64,000 nucleotides of DNA, from contig JBEKRX010000011.1 of NCBI GenBank assembly GCA_049518415.1, positions 1 through 64,000 of the forward strand. Reading direction: 5' to 3'. Both the position numbers and the translations under genes were made by a program. This DNA is from CAVQND01 sp049518415. Its GTDB lineage: Bacteria; Verrucomicrobiota; Verrucomicrobiia; Limisphaerales; UBA8199. Positions 9,644-17,718 of this stretch are shown one piece after another. Position 1 is the first letter of the stretch. Every line of letters begins with the position of its first letter. The notes beneath the pieces are model-generated. The model saw only the letters and a program-made list of their open reading frames with translations. It was not told the origin of the DNA and ran no database searches.

Positions 9644-9877
9644 TCATCTTCCGAGGCCCCGGTCGACCTCCCGAAGCACATCTGCAAACGGGCGCCCTTT
9701 AGCTAATCCGGAGTCCACCAATCGGATTCGACGCTCGATTTCCTCTTCCCATGCCACCTCCGCGCCAGGATCCCCCGAGGCCTCGTTGCTCTCCAAGAGG
9801 GTGCGGGCCAATCGCAATTGCTCGTTTTGAGGCAAGCGCAACGCCTCGTCCATAAGCTCAGCAAAGCTCAGACTCAT
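9644..9877 (-). CDS. Addiction-module antitoxin-like protein (orphan)
   Basis: This 77-residue acidic helical protein matches the pattern of the 'putative addiction module component' family (TIGR02574). It has an N-terminal 'ALRLPQNEQLRLARTLLES' helix and the C-terminal 'WEEEIERRIRLVDSGLAKG' with '[FV]-x-x-V-[LR]-R-E-V'. Such proteins are normally followed by a RelE/ParE-type toxin. Here the downstream side (below 9644) is R1 repeat DNA and no toxin ORF is visible on either side. It may be an orphan antitoxin left after toxin loss. Confidence 0.75.
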   Translation of the reverse strand: MSLSFAELMDEALRLPQNEQLRLARTLLESNEASGDPGAEVAWEEEIERRIRLVDSGLAKGRPFADVLREVDRGLGR

Positions 9878-10108
9878 GGCTCCAGTTTACCAGCCTTCCG
9901 TCAGATGTCGAGGGGTCGTTGGCAATCAACGGCGTGAGGAGCGCACGGCAGGACTTGAGCGCAGACCGCGTTTCTGGCCTGCTCGGCCATTTCTAGCGCG
10001 AAACGTTGGCTCCTGCAATCCCTGCCAATCCGCAAGGGGCCAGGGGCAATTGGGAATGCCCGCTTGCCTTTGGCGCCCGCTTCTTGCGAGGATGCCCGGA
10101 CGCCGGCA

Positions 10109-11365
10109 ATGCAGACAACCGCGCCCGAAGGGCAAGCCGTAATTCTGACTCGGGGCCAGTGGATGGTCTTGATCGCCGCCTTTTTGGGCTGGATGTTCGA
10201 CGGCCTCGAGCAAGGCGTCTTCCCCCTCGTCGCCCGGCCGGCCCTCCAGGACCTGCTGAAGGTCGAGAACGATAAGGACATTGGGCTGTGGATGGGCTAC
10301 ATCACGGCGTTGTTTCTGGTGGGGGCGGCCGGCGGGGGGCTGGTTTTTGGGTGGCTGGGCGATCGGCTCGGGCGCGTGCGGGCCATGATTCTGAGCGTGC
10401 TGGCTTACTCCTTGTTCACGGGTTGCAGTTACTTCGCCCAGGTGCCCTGGGAACTGGGCCTGTTCCGTTTCCTGGCCGCCCTGGGGATGGGCGGCGAATG
10501 GTCGCTGGGGGTGGCCCTAGTGATGGAGTGCTGGCCGGAAAAACATCGGCCGCTCTTGTCCGGGGCCATCGGGGCGGCCTCGAACGTGGGGTTCGGCTTG
10601 CTGGGCGCGCTGGGGGCGGCTTTCGAGGTCACCCGCGATTCGTGGCGCTGGGTGATGCTCGCCGGGGCGGCGCCGGCCTTGTTGACGCTGTTTATTGCGC
10701 GCTATGTGCCGGAATCGGCGCGGTGGCGGGCGTCGGTCCAGACGGGCACTGCCAGGCCCTTGCGGGAAATCTTCTCGCCGCCGCTGCGGTGGACGACCGG
10801 GCTGGCGATTCTGTTCGCCTCGATTGCCCTGGTGGGCACCTGGGGGTCCGTGCAGTGGCTGCCGGCCTGGGCGGACCAGTTGACCCGTGGCCAGGTTCAC
10901 AACGCTAAGGCTCTCACCCAGTTGCTCATCGCCACCGGCGCCGTGCTCGGATGTTTCCTCGGCCCCTGGATTGGCGGCCGGCTCGGACGGCGCCCGGCTT
11001 ACTTCCTCCTCTGCCTGGTTTCATTGACTTCGTGCGCCTGCCTCTTCCGGGGTGTGCACGCCTACGGCGCCGGGTTTCTCCTGATGTGCCTGCTGGTGGG
11101 CGGGGCGACGGCCGCCTTTTACGGGTGGCTGCCGCTCTATCTTCCCGAATTGTTTCCCACCCGCGTGCGCGCGACCGGCCAGGGTCTGTGCTACAACTCC
11201 GGACGCATCCTGGCAGCGGCCGGCGCGATCCAGATGGGCCGCCTGCTCCAGGCCTACGAAGGCAGTTACGCCAGGGCCGGCGCCGCCATTACCCTCGTCT
11301 ATGCCCTGGGCCTGGTCTTCATCTGGCTGGCCCCCGAAACCAAAGGCCGGCCGTTGCCAGAATGA
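10109..11365 (+). CDS. Major facilitator superfamily transporter
   Basis: This is an inner-membrane carrier of about 418 residues with roughly 12 hydrophobic helices. The loop 2-3 signature is 'GWLGDRLGRVRAM' and the equivalent in the second half is 'GGRLGRRPAYF'; 'PESARWR' matches sugar/aromatic-acid type MFS members. The ATG at 10109 is preferred over an in-frame ATG at 10064 because it removes a non-conserved 15-residue leader. The stop overlaps the start of the enolase-superfamily gene (ATGA), so the two are probably co-translated and the transporter may import that enzyme's substrate. Confidence 0.88.
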   Translation: MQTTAPEGQAVILTRGQWMVLIAAFLGWMFDGLEQGVFPLVARPALQDLLKVENDKDIGLWMGYITALFLVGAAGGGLVFGWLGDRLGRVRAMILSVLAYSLFTGCSYFAQVPWELGLFRFLAALGMGGEWSLGVALVMECWPEKHRPLLSGAIGAASNVGFGLLGALGAAFEVTRDSWRWVMLAGAAPALLTLFIARYVPESARWRASVQTGTARPLREIFSPPLRWTTGLAILFASIALVGTWGSVQWLPAWADQLTRGQVHNAKALTQLLIATGAVLGCFLGPWIGGRLGRRPAYFLLCLVSLTSCACLFRGVHAYGAGFLLMCLLVGGATAAFYGWLPLYLPELFPTRVRATGQGLCYNSGRILAAAGAIQMGRLLQAYEGSYARAGAAITLVYALGLVFIWLAPETKGRPLPE

Positions 11366-12846
11366 TAGCCATGATTCACAGAATTATTTCTGCCCGTCTC
11401 TATTTCCTTCCCGTGCAGACGCGGGTCCCGCTCAAGTTCGGTCGCGAGACCTTGACCTCGGTGACCTGCGCGCGCGTGGCGCTGCGCGTCGTGGACCGGC
11501 ACGGCAAGGCGGCTGAGGGGTGGGGTGAAACGCCTTTAAGCGTCCAATGGGTCTGGCCCAGTCCCCTGCCCTACGAGCCGCGCCAGGAAGCTTTGAAGCG
11601 TTTCTGCCGGCTGCTCGCTCCGGCCTGGGTCTCCTTTGCGCAGCCCGGCCATCCCCTCGAGCTCGGCTGCGACTTCCAGGAGCGCGTCCTGCCGCGCCTC
11701 CTCAGCGAGTTTAATCGGCAGCCTGCCGCCGCGGCCCCCGAGGCCAAGGCCCAGGAGGCGTCTTCCGCTCGCCCCTCTCCGACCTCGCCTCAGCTTGGTC
11801 CTGACGCTCCGCCCCTTGCGCTGCCCCGCCTGGCGGCCCTGGTCTGCAATTCCCCGTTCGATCTCGCCCTGCACGATGCCTTTGGCAAACTCCTGGGCCG
11901 GCCGCTCTACCAGACCTACGGCCCGGATTGTCTGGGAGTGGACCTGGCGCGCTTTCTCGAGCCGGCGGGTGACGCGTCGGTCAGCTTTCGCGGGTTGTAC
12001 CCCGCTGACTTCCTCACCCCCAAACCGCCCCGGCTGCTTCGCGCCTGGCACCTGGTTGGCGGCTTGGACCTGCTCGAACCGCGCGAATTGACCGGCGCAG
12101 AACCCAAGGATGGCCTGCCGGTCACGCTGGCCGACTGGATTGAACGGGACGGCCTCAAATGCCTGAAGGTCAAGCTGCGCGGCAACGACGCGGCCTGGGA
12201 CTATGAGCGGCTGGTGCGGGTTGGCCGCCTGGCGATGGCCGGGGAGGCGGAGTGGCTGACGGCCGACTTCAATTGCACGGTGCAAGAGCCGGCTTATGTG
12301 AACGAGACCCTGGACCGCTTGCGCGACGAGCAGCCTCGCATCTACGGCATGATTCTCTACGTCGAGCAGCCCTTCCCCTACGACCTGGAGCGCCACCCGC
12401 TCGATGTCCATAGCGTCTCCGCCCGCAAACCGCTGTTCCTGGACGAAAGCGCCCACGATTGGCGGATGGTGCGCCTGGGCCGGCAGTTGGGCTGGACCGG
12501 TGTCGCCCTCAAGACGTGCAAGACCCAGTCCGGCGCCATTCTGAGCGCCTGCTGGGCCAGGGCGCACGGCCTGGGCCTGATGGTCCAGGACCTGACCAAC
12601 CCGATGCTGGCGCAGGTCCCGCACGTGCTGCTGGCCGCTCATGTCGGCACCATCATGGGCGTCGAAACCAATGCCATGCAGTTCTACCCCGCCGCCTCCG
12701 CGCCCGAGGCCAAAGTGCACCCGGGTCTCTATGCCCGCCGGCAGGGAACAATCGACCTCTCCACCCTGCGCGGTCCGGGCTTCGGCTATCGCCTCGAGGA
12801 GATCAAACGCGCCTTGCCGCCGCCCGACCTAGTGGTGGGCGAGTGA
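11362..12846 (+). CDS. Enolase-superfamily enzyme (mandelate racemase/muconate lactonising type)
   Basis: The protein is about 494 residues and carries the MLE-subgroup catalytic layout. A K-x-K pair is at Lys269/Lys271 in 'LKVKLRG'. Metal ligands are Asp302 ('TADFN'), Glu335 ('YVEQPF') and Asp361 ('LFLDES'). The opposing lysine is Lys384 ('VALKTCKTQSG'). These features fit epimerases, cycloisomerases or syn-dehydratases acting on carboxylate enolates. It is about 100 residues longer than usual, in part because of an Ala/Pro-rich insertion at about 112-150. ATG 11362 overlaps the MFS stop; ATG 11371 is a second candidate. The exact substrate is unknown. Confidence 0.88.
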   Translation: MIAMIHRIISARLYFLPVQTRVPLKFGRETLTSVTCARVALRVVDRHGKAAEGWGETPLSVQWVWPSPLPYEPRQEALKRFCRLLAPAWVSFAQPGHPLELGCDFQERVLPRLLSEFNRQPAAAAPEAKAQEASSARPSPTSPQLGPDAPPLALPRLAALVCNSPFDLALHDAFGKLLGRPLYQTYGPDCLGVDLARFLEPAGDASVSFRGLYPADFLTPKPPRLLRAWHLVGGLDLLEPRELTGAEPKDGLPVTLADWIERDGLKCLKVKLRGNDAAWDYERLVRVGRLAMAGEAEWLTADFNCTVQEPAYVNETLDRLRDEQPRIYGMILYVEQPFPYDLERHPLDVHSVSARKPLFLDESAHDWRMVRLGRQLGWTGVALKTCKTQSGAILSACWARAHGLGLMVQDLTNPMLAQVPHVLLAAHVGTIMGVETNAMQFYPAASAPEAKVHPGLYARRQGTIDLSTLRGPGFGYRLEEIKRALPPPDLVVGE

Positions 12847-13056
12847 TTGGTTGGACCATGTTGGATTTCCTCGCTGGGGCGCTCCCGGCAGTAGGGCAGC
12901 CTTTCCAGGCTGCCGGTCAACTCCTCGCGGCGTGCGACACAAATCCATCACTCTGTTCGATGGTGGCACCAACTTTTTCAATTATGCTCACCCGGCGCTG
13001 CGTGCTAAACTCGGCCCATGGTCCCGAGCACGGTCACAATGTAATCGGCTGGAATT

Positions 13057-14265
13057 ATGCGCTACTCTGATGTCGAAAAGATTCATCAGGCGGGCTTGAT
13101 CAGCGACGCTCAGCGCGAACAGATTATCGAGCATTTCAAACTCAAGGAGGAGGGCAGCCGGTTCCTGGGGATTATCTCCATTGTGGGGACGGTCCTGGTC
13201 GTGGGCGGCATCGCCCTGCTGATTGCGGCCAACTGGCAGGACATTCCGCGCGGGGTGAAGATTGGGGGCGGGCTGCTGCTGATGCTCGGGGCGCACGCGG
13301 GCGGCTGGTATCTGCGCGCAGTACGGGGCACTTATCGCCAGACCGGCGAGGCGCTGCACCTGGCTGGCTCGGGCCTGTTCCTGGGCAACATCGCGCTCCT
13401 TGCGCAGGTCTATAATCTCTCGGGCCGTCCGCCTAACGCCTTCCTGCTCTGGTGGGCGGGCATTGCGGGCTTGCCTTGGCTGTTGCGCTCCGCGGCCCAC
13501 CACCTCCTGGCGCTGCTGGCTTTCGGACTCTGGTTCATCCTGGAAGTCAACCAGGAAGGCAGCCTGATTTATTTCGGCGGCGACGCTTACCAAATCCTGC
13601 TCTACGCCCTGTTGGGGCTGCTCTTCCTCGGCGGGGGCTATTGCCTGCGCCGCACCGCCTTCGCCGAGTTTGCCCCGCCCACCGAGAAGCTGGGTTTGGT
13701 GGGATTGGTCGCTTTTGCCTACCCGTTGACCTGGAGCGCATTCTACCGGCATTACCAGCCGGCGGCGTCCGTTTCACATTGGGTCTTCCCGGCCCTGGCC
13801 GTCGCGGCCCTGCTGGCCGTGGCCGCGGGCGTGGCCGGCCTGACCGGCCTCAACCGGCAGTGGCGCTGGACCTGGGGACTGGCCCTGGCGGGAGCGGTGG
13901 CCTTGCTCGCGGGCGCGCTCTACCTGGTGCCGCAATGGACCTCGGACTACGCCGGCAGCCACGGCCATTACCACTGGTTCTGCGCCCTGGCCCTGTTCGT
14001 GTTCGCCCTGCTGCAAATCCAGGCAGGAGTCCAATGGCGGTCTGAGTTTATGGTCAACCTCGGGGTGGCGTTCATCGGTTTGGACATCCTGGCCACCTAC
14101 ATCAACTTGTTTGGCTCCATGGCGCGCACCGGCCTGGTGTTCATCATCGGCGGCCTTTTCCTGCTGGTCTTCGGCCTCTACCTCGAAAAGAAACGGCGCG
14201 CCTTGATGCAACAAATCAGGACCCCGGTTAAAACCCTGGCAGAAGGCGAAACCTTGGAGCGTTGA
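13057..14265 (+). CDS. DUF2157 integral membrane protein
   Basis: This 402-residue protein starts with a short cytoplasmic helical domain ('VEKIHQAGLISDAQREQIIEHF', as in DUF2157). It continues with about ten hydrophobic helices, beginning 'FLGIISIVGTVLVVGGIALLIAANW' near 40-64. DUF2157 proteins are widespread and lack an established function. It is followed 123 bases later by a GDYXXLXY-type gene, a pairing seen in many genomes, so the two probably act together in the membrane. Confidence 0.88.
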   Translation: MRYSDVEKIHQAGLISDAQREQIIEHFKLKEEGSRFLGIISIVGTVLVVGGIALLIAANWQDIPRGVKIGGGLLLMLGAHAGGWYLRAVRGTYRQTGEALHLAGSGLFLGNIALLAQVYNLSGRPPNAFLLWWAGIAGLPWLLRSAAHHLLALLAFGLWFILEVNQEGSLIYFGGDAYQILLYALLGLLFLGGGYCLRRTAFAEFAPPTEKLGLVGLVAFAYPLTWSAFYRHYQPAASVSHWVFPALAVAALLAVAAGVAGLTGLNRQWRWTWGLALAGAVALLAGALYLVPQWTSDYAGSHGHYHWFCALALFVFALLQIQAGVQWRSEFMVNLGVAFIGLDILATYINLFGSMARTGLVFIIGGLFLLVFGLYLEKKRRALMQQIRTPVKTLAEGETLER

Positions 14266-14324
14266 AGGGTTAAGACGTTAAACAGGTTAAATAAGTCAAA
14301 TGAGTCAAGTGAGTTGGGTGAGTT
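14266..14324. repeat. AT-rich nonamer tandem repeat (family A)
   Basis: Six degenerate 9-base units (ggttaaata, agtcaaatg, agttgggtg) fill the space just after the DUF2157 stop codon and before the GDYXXLXY gene. Confidence 0.75.
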
Positions 14325-14388
14325 TCAACGAGCGCTTTGGAGCAAGTGAGGGGGAGAGTCAGCAATGACTGATCAACAGGAATGAGGA

Positions 14389-14940
14389 ATGAACATGAAG
14401 ACGAGATTGCTGCTGGTGGCTGGGATTCTGGGGTTACAGACGGCCTGGATTTTGGGCACGACCTTCGTGCAGGAACGGGAGCTGGCCCAGGGCCCGCTCA
14501 TTCTGCTGGAGACGCGCCCCGCCGATCCGCGCGACCCTTTGCGCCGTGATTATCTGACGCTCAACTACAAGATCAGCGATGTCCCCCTCACCGCGTTCTC
14601 GCCCGTGCGCACCAATCCGGTGCCGCCCGGCGCCACCGTCTATGTCGCCCTGGCGCCGCGCGGCCCCTTCCACGAAGTGGTTCGCGCCTCCACCGAACCG
14701 CTGCCCCCGATTGGAGGCCAGGTGGTGCTCAAGGGCCGGAGCCGAGTGTGGTGGAACGCTGCCTCCCAACAAACGGTGCATGTGGACTATGGCCTGGACT
14801 ACGTACGCAAGGGCACGGGCAACCCGACGGGAAAGTTGACCGTCCTGGTGGCCGTGCCCGCCTCCGGCCGGGGGCGAATCAAAGAGGTCTTGGTGGATGG
14901 CAAACCCTACGCCGAGGCCATGCAAGGCGTTGCCAAGTAA
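14389..14940 (+). CDS. GDYXXLXY-family membrane-anchored protein
   Basis: The product is 183 residues with an N-terminal transmembrane or signal helix (about 5-24). The family motif appears as R-D-Y-L-T-L-N-Y near residues 54-61, where the usual first Gly is replaced by Arg. The rest is a predicted extracytoplasmic beta domain. These proteins accompany DUF2157 proteins in many bacteria. ATG at 14389 has an AGGAATGAGGA purine stretch just upstream; the second ATG (14395) is also possible. Function unknown. Confidence 0.85.
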   Translation: MNMKTRLLLVAGILGLQTAWILGTTFVQERELAQGPLILLETRPADPRDPLRRDYLTLNYKISDVPLTAFSPVRTNPVPPGATVYVALAPRGPFHEVVRASTEPLPPIGGQVVLKGRSRVWWNAASQQTVHVDYGLDYVRKGTGNPTGKLTVLVAVPASGRGRIKEVLVDGKPYAEAMQGVAK

Positions 14941-15042
14941 TGGGCGAACAGTCATCCCCGCCCCGGGGCTGGTTCAGGCAGGCAGTGGTCCCCTGCTCCG
15001 GCGTGGACCTAAAGCCGGCGGTGCCCTTGCGGCATCTCTCGC

Positions 15043-15564
15043 TCAGGAGCCTGGCGCGGCAGGTGCCCGCCGGCCCTTCTCGCCGCTGATGCCAACGGCG
15101 GAAAAGATAACGTAATTCTCGCCCTTGTATTCGAAGGGGACCGCATGGACCAGCAGATCGAGCGCGGTCGGGGTCAAATTGATAATGCGGCTCAGGTGGG
15201 CCTCCATCGTGGCCTTGTGGCCGCCCAGGCCCGCCAGGATGGCCTTGGCCGCCCCGCATTCCTGGCAAAAAACCGACGTCCCGCAACCGGCTTCCATGTC
15301 CCGCGCGTGCAAGCAATCCAGCGCCTCGCCGGGCCGCAGCCCGATAATCGAATCCAGGCTCTGGTGCCCCAGCAGCGCCTGCACATTCTGGCTGGCGAAC
15401 ACAATTTGCCGCTGCGCGTTGAGAATAAAGACGTGATTCAGGACCAAGTCGAGCAACTGCGGCGTGAACAGCGATTCCCCAATCGCCGCCCGCTGCCGCT
15501 GCACGACCTCAATCGGCACCCGCTCAGCCGGGGCAAATTCTGTTGCTAAAATCCGAGTGTTCAT
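15043..15564 (-). CDS. PAS-domain protein, possibly a truncated sensor kinase
   Basis: This 173-residue protein contains a PAS sensor core ('LLDLVLNHVFILNAQRQIVFASQN', about 37-60). A Cys-rich segment follows (Cys84, 'GCGTSVFCQECG' at 93-104) that could bind metal or a cofactor. It ends '...ISGEKGRRAPAAPGS'. In related sensor kinases the equivalent 'ISxEKRRR' is followed by the phosphoacceptor helix, which is absent here. It may therefore be a truncated kinase or a genuine stand-alone PAS protein. Confidence 0.7.
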   Translation of the reverse strand: MNTRILATEFAPAERVPIEVVQRQRAAIGESLFTPQLLDLVLNHVFILNAQRQIVFASQNVQALLGHQSLDSIIGLRPGEALDCLHARDMEAGCGTSVFCQECGAAKAILAGLGGHKATMEAHLSRIINLTPTALDLLVHAVPFEYKGENYVIFSAVGISGEKGRRAPAAPGS

Positions 15565-15666
15565 CGTCTCTGCTGTTTCCTGGCCATCGGCGCCAACCGA
15601 TGCACCCGCCTATTTCAGCAGTTCCACAGCCGAAATCAAGCGCAAGTTCACGTAACCTGGCGGCTT

Positions 15667-15910
15667 GGGCGCATCCTTACACTGCGCCCGAGCGCGGGCG
15701 GAAGCCCTCCCCCCTTCCCCCCTCCCATCCCGCCAAGGCGGGATGGGAGGGGGGTGAGCCGTTCTTGCGCTTTACCCAGGGCGGCGGCCCGCCGGGGCTG
15801 CGCTCCGGCGGGCCTTGCCCTGGGCTACTGTCTTTCTGCCCCTGCGGGGCAGAAGGATGCCGCGCTGCGCGCGGGTGAAGCGGAATTGGTGGCGGTGTCG
15901 GGATGCGGCC
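15667..15910 (+). mobile_element. M1 MITE-like element upstream of trpS
   Basis: A 244-base non-coding element is bounded by imperfect 23-base terminal inverted repeats, 15667-15689 and 15888-15910 (core actgc/gcggtgt). Inside are a long CCTCCCATC...GATGGGAGG palindrome and a CCCAGGGC...GCCCTGGG hairpin. Its right end is 65 bases before the trpS start. Full copies in the same orientation lie at 20524-20776 and 48466-48764. Confidence 0.8.
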
Positions 15911-15974
15911 GTGGCGTTTCTTGCTCTCGTTTTTCCTCCTTTTCCGCCAGGCGGGGTCATGGTTAGCTTGCGCC

Positions 15975-16940
15975 ATGCGAATTCTATCAGGCATACAGCC
16001 CTCGGGCACGCTGCATCTGGGCAATTACTTCGGGATGATGCAGCCCTCGCTCCAATTGCAGGAGCAAGGCGAGGCGTATTATTTCATCGCCAATTACCAT
16101 TCGATGACCTCGCTGTTCGATCCCGCCCTGCGGCGCAAGCACACGCTGGACGTGGCCCTGGATTTCCTGGCCTGCGGGCTGGACCCGAGGAAGACGGTGT
16201 TTTTTCGGCAGTCCGACGTGCCGGAGGTCACGGAATTGACGTGGCTGCTGGGCACGGTCACCCCGATGGGTCTGCTGGAGCGCTGCCACTCCTATAAAGA
16301 CAAGGTGGCCAAGGGCATCTCCTCCAACTTCGGCCTGTTTGCCTACCCGGTCTTGATGGCGGCCGACATCCTGATTTACGACTCGAACATCGTCCCGGTC
16401 GGCCGCGACCAGAAACAGCACGTCGAGGTCGCCCGCGACATCGCCATCAAGTTCAATGACCAGTATGGCCGGACCTTCGTCCTGCCCGAACCGCAGATCC
16501 ACGAGCAAGTGGCCGCCGTCCCGGGCACCGACGGCCAGAAAATGAGCAAGAGCTACGGCAATACCATCGACATTTTCGGCGACGAAAAGACGATTCGCAA
16601 ACAGGTCATGAGCATCGTCATGGACAGCCGCACGCCCCAGGAACCCAAACCCGACGCCGAAAAGAACCTGGCCATCCAGTTGTTGAAGCTCCTCGCCCCG
16701 GCCGACGTGGCCCAGGGTTACGAAGACCGCCTCCGCGCCGGCGGACTGGGTTACGCCGAGCTCAAGAAGGCCTTGTTCCAGCGCTACTGGGAGAGCTTCG
16801 CCGCCGCCCGCGCCAAACGGGCGGAACTGGCCGCGAACCTGGATTACGTCGAACAGGTCTTGACCGAGGGCGCCGCCCGCGCGCGGGCCAAGGCCCGGGA
16901 AGTGCTCAAACGCGCCAAGTCGGCCGGCGGGCTGGATTAG
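15975..16940 (+). CDS. trpS: Tryptophan--tRNA ligase
   Basis: This is a class Ic aminoacyl-tRNA synthetase charging tRNA-Trp, 321 residues, normal length for the bacterial enzyme. The HIGH-equivalent is 'TLHLGN' (12-17) after the conserved 'GIQPSG', and the KMSKS loop is complete at 189-193. 'VPVGRDQKQHVEVARDIA' (150-167) is the usual conserved dimer/active-site segment. ATG 15975 matches the family start; the upstream in-frame extension to 15903 encodes unrelated hydrophobic residues. An M1 element ends 65 bases upstream and may supply or shield its promoter. Confidence 0.97.
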   Translation: MRILSGIQPSGTLHLGNYFGMMQPSLQLQEQGEAYYFIANYHSMTSLFDPALRRKHTLDVALDFLACGLDPRKTVFFRQSDVPEVTELTWLLGTVTPMGLLERCHSYKDKVAKGISSNFGLFAYPVLMAADILIYDSNIVPVGRDQKQHVEVARDIAIKFNDQYGRTFVLPEPQIHEQVAAVPGTDGQKMSKSYGNTIDIFGDEKTIRKQVMSIVMDSRTPQEPKPDAEKNLAIQLLKLLAPADVAQGYEDRLRAGGLGYAELKKALFQRYWESFAAARAKRAELAANLDYVEQVLTEGAARARAKAREVLKRAKSAGGLD

Positions 16941-17085
16941 CCCCGCTCGCGGTCCGAAGGCCGAAATCCGAAACCCGAGTGCGAGAGTGTTCGCCGGTGG
17001 ATTGTTCTGCGGGAAGACCACGGTGCTCGCCAGGGTGCCGTTGCGGGCCCATGGCCCAATGCGCGTCCAAACTCAGAGGCGGAGC

Positions 17086-17718
17086 TTACCAGCTTCGGAG
17101 GCTCCGGAGGAGGGCTCCGAAACCGTGAGGAAAGAGGCTCTCGATGGCTGACAGGTCCCGACTTAGGCGCGTGGCTGCCGCTTTCATAGCCTCGGTTTCA
17201 ACCGCGAGAGAGGGGCGGGTTGTGCGGTAAAGCCACTCCTTCAAATTGTCTTTGCTGTAGGGCATCTGTCTCGCTTTCAGGCCATTGATCCAGGCGGCCT
17301 CAGTGACATGGGGGTCCTTGCCACAGAGGAGCCAGGCCTCGATGGTCGGAACGGCCAGGCCCAGGGCGAGCTTGAGGGGCGGCCTGCCCGGAAGCGGGCG
17401 GACCTCCCGCAGAGCTTTATCGGCAATGCCGCGCAGTTGGCAGAGGCGGCACTCGGCTGCGGGTGGGTTTGGCGGCTCGTGGTTGGCCAAGTGCGGCGGG
17501 GAGCTGTTCGAGTCAACGACGAGCGCGAGGCCCTCGGCATCCCTGTGGTAGTGGAGTTCCTTGAGCACGGCCGGCAGCACCCTGCGGACGTCGGGCCAGC
17601 CACGATGCTCCAGGCCGGCGTGACGGACAGGCTCGGTCTCCCGACCAAGGATGGCCTCGACAAGGATCGCCAGGGCAGCCCGGTCTGCCGATGATTCGGC
17701 AAGATAGGCGACCTTCAT
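17086..17718 (-). CDS. Toprim/DUF4276-like partner of the upstream ATPase
   Basis: The product is 210 residues. Conserved-looking acidic points are Glu8 in 'MKVAYLAESSADRAAL', Asp69 in 'LALVVDSNSS' and Glu127 in 'PTIEAWLL'. They fall where Toprim-fold and DUF4276/OLD-type nuclease partners have their metal-binding Glu, Asp and Glu, and a Cys90-x-x-Cys93 pair lies between. Its ATG overlaps the ATPase stop by four bases, so the two proteins should be made together. ATPase plus Toprim-like pairs are common in anti-phage systems (OLD/Gabija/PARIS-like logic). The family assignment here is by pattern only. Confidence 0.7.
   Translation of the reverse strand: MKVAYLAESSADRAALAILVEAILGRETEPVRHAGLEHRGWPDVRRVLPAVLKELHYHRDAEGLALVVDSNSSPPHLANHEPPNPPAAECRLCQLRGIADKALREVRPLPGRPPLKLALGLAVPTIEAWLLCGKDPHVTEAAWINGLKARQMPYSKDNLKEWLYRTTRPSLAVETEAMKAAATRLSRDLSAIESLFPHGFGALLRSLRSW

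Noticed and set aside
10951..11361. Upstream extension of the enolase-superfamily frame
   Set aside because: It overlaps the MFS gene in another frame and lacks homology; the start at 11362 gives the canonical N-terminus.
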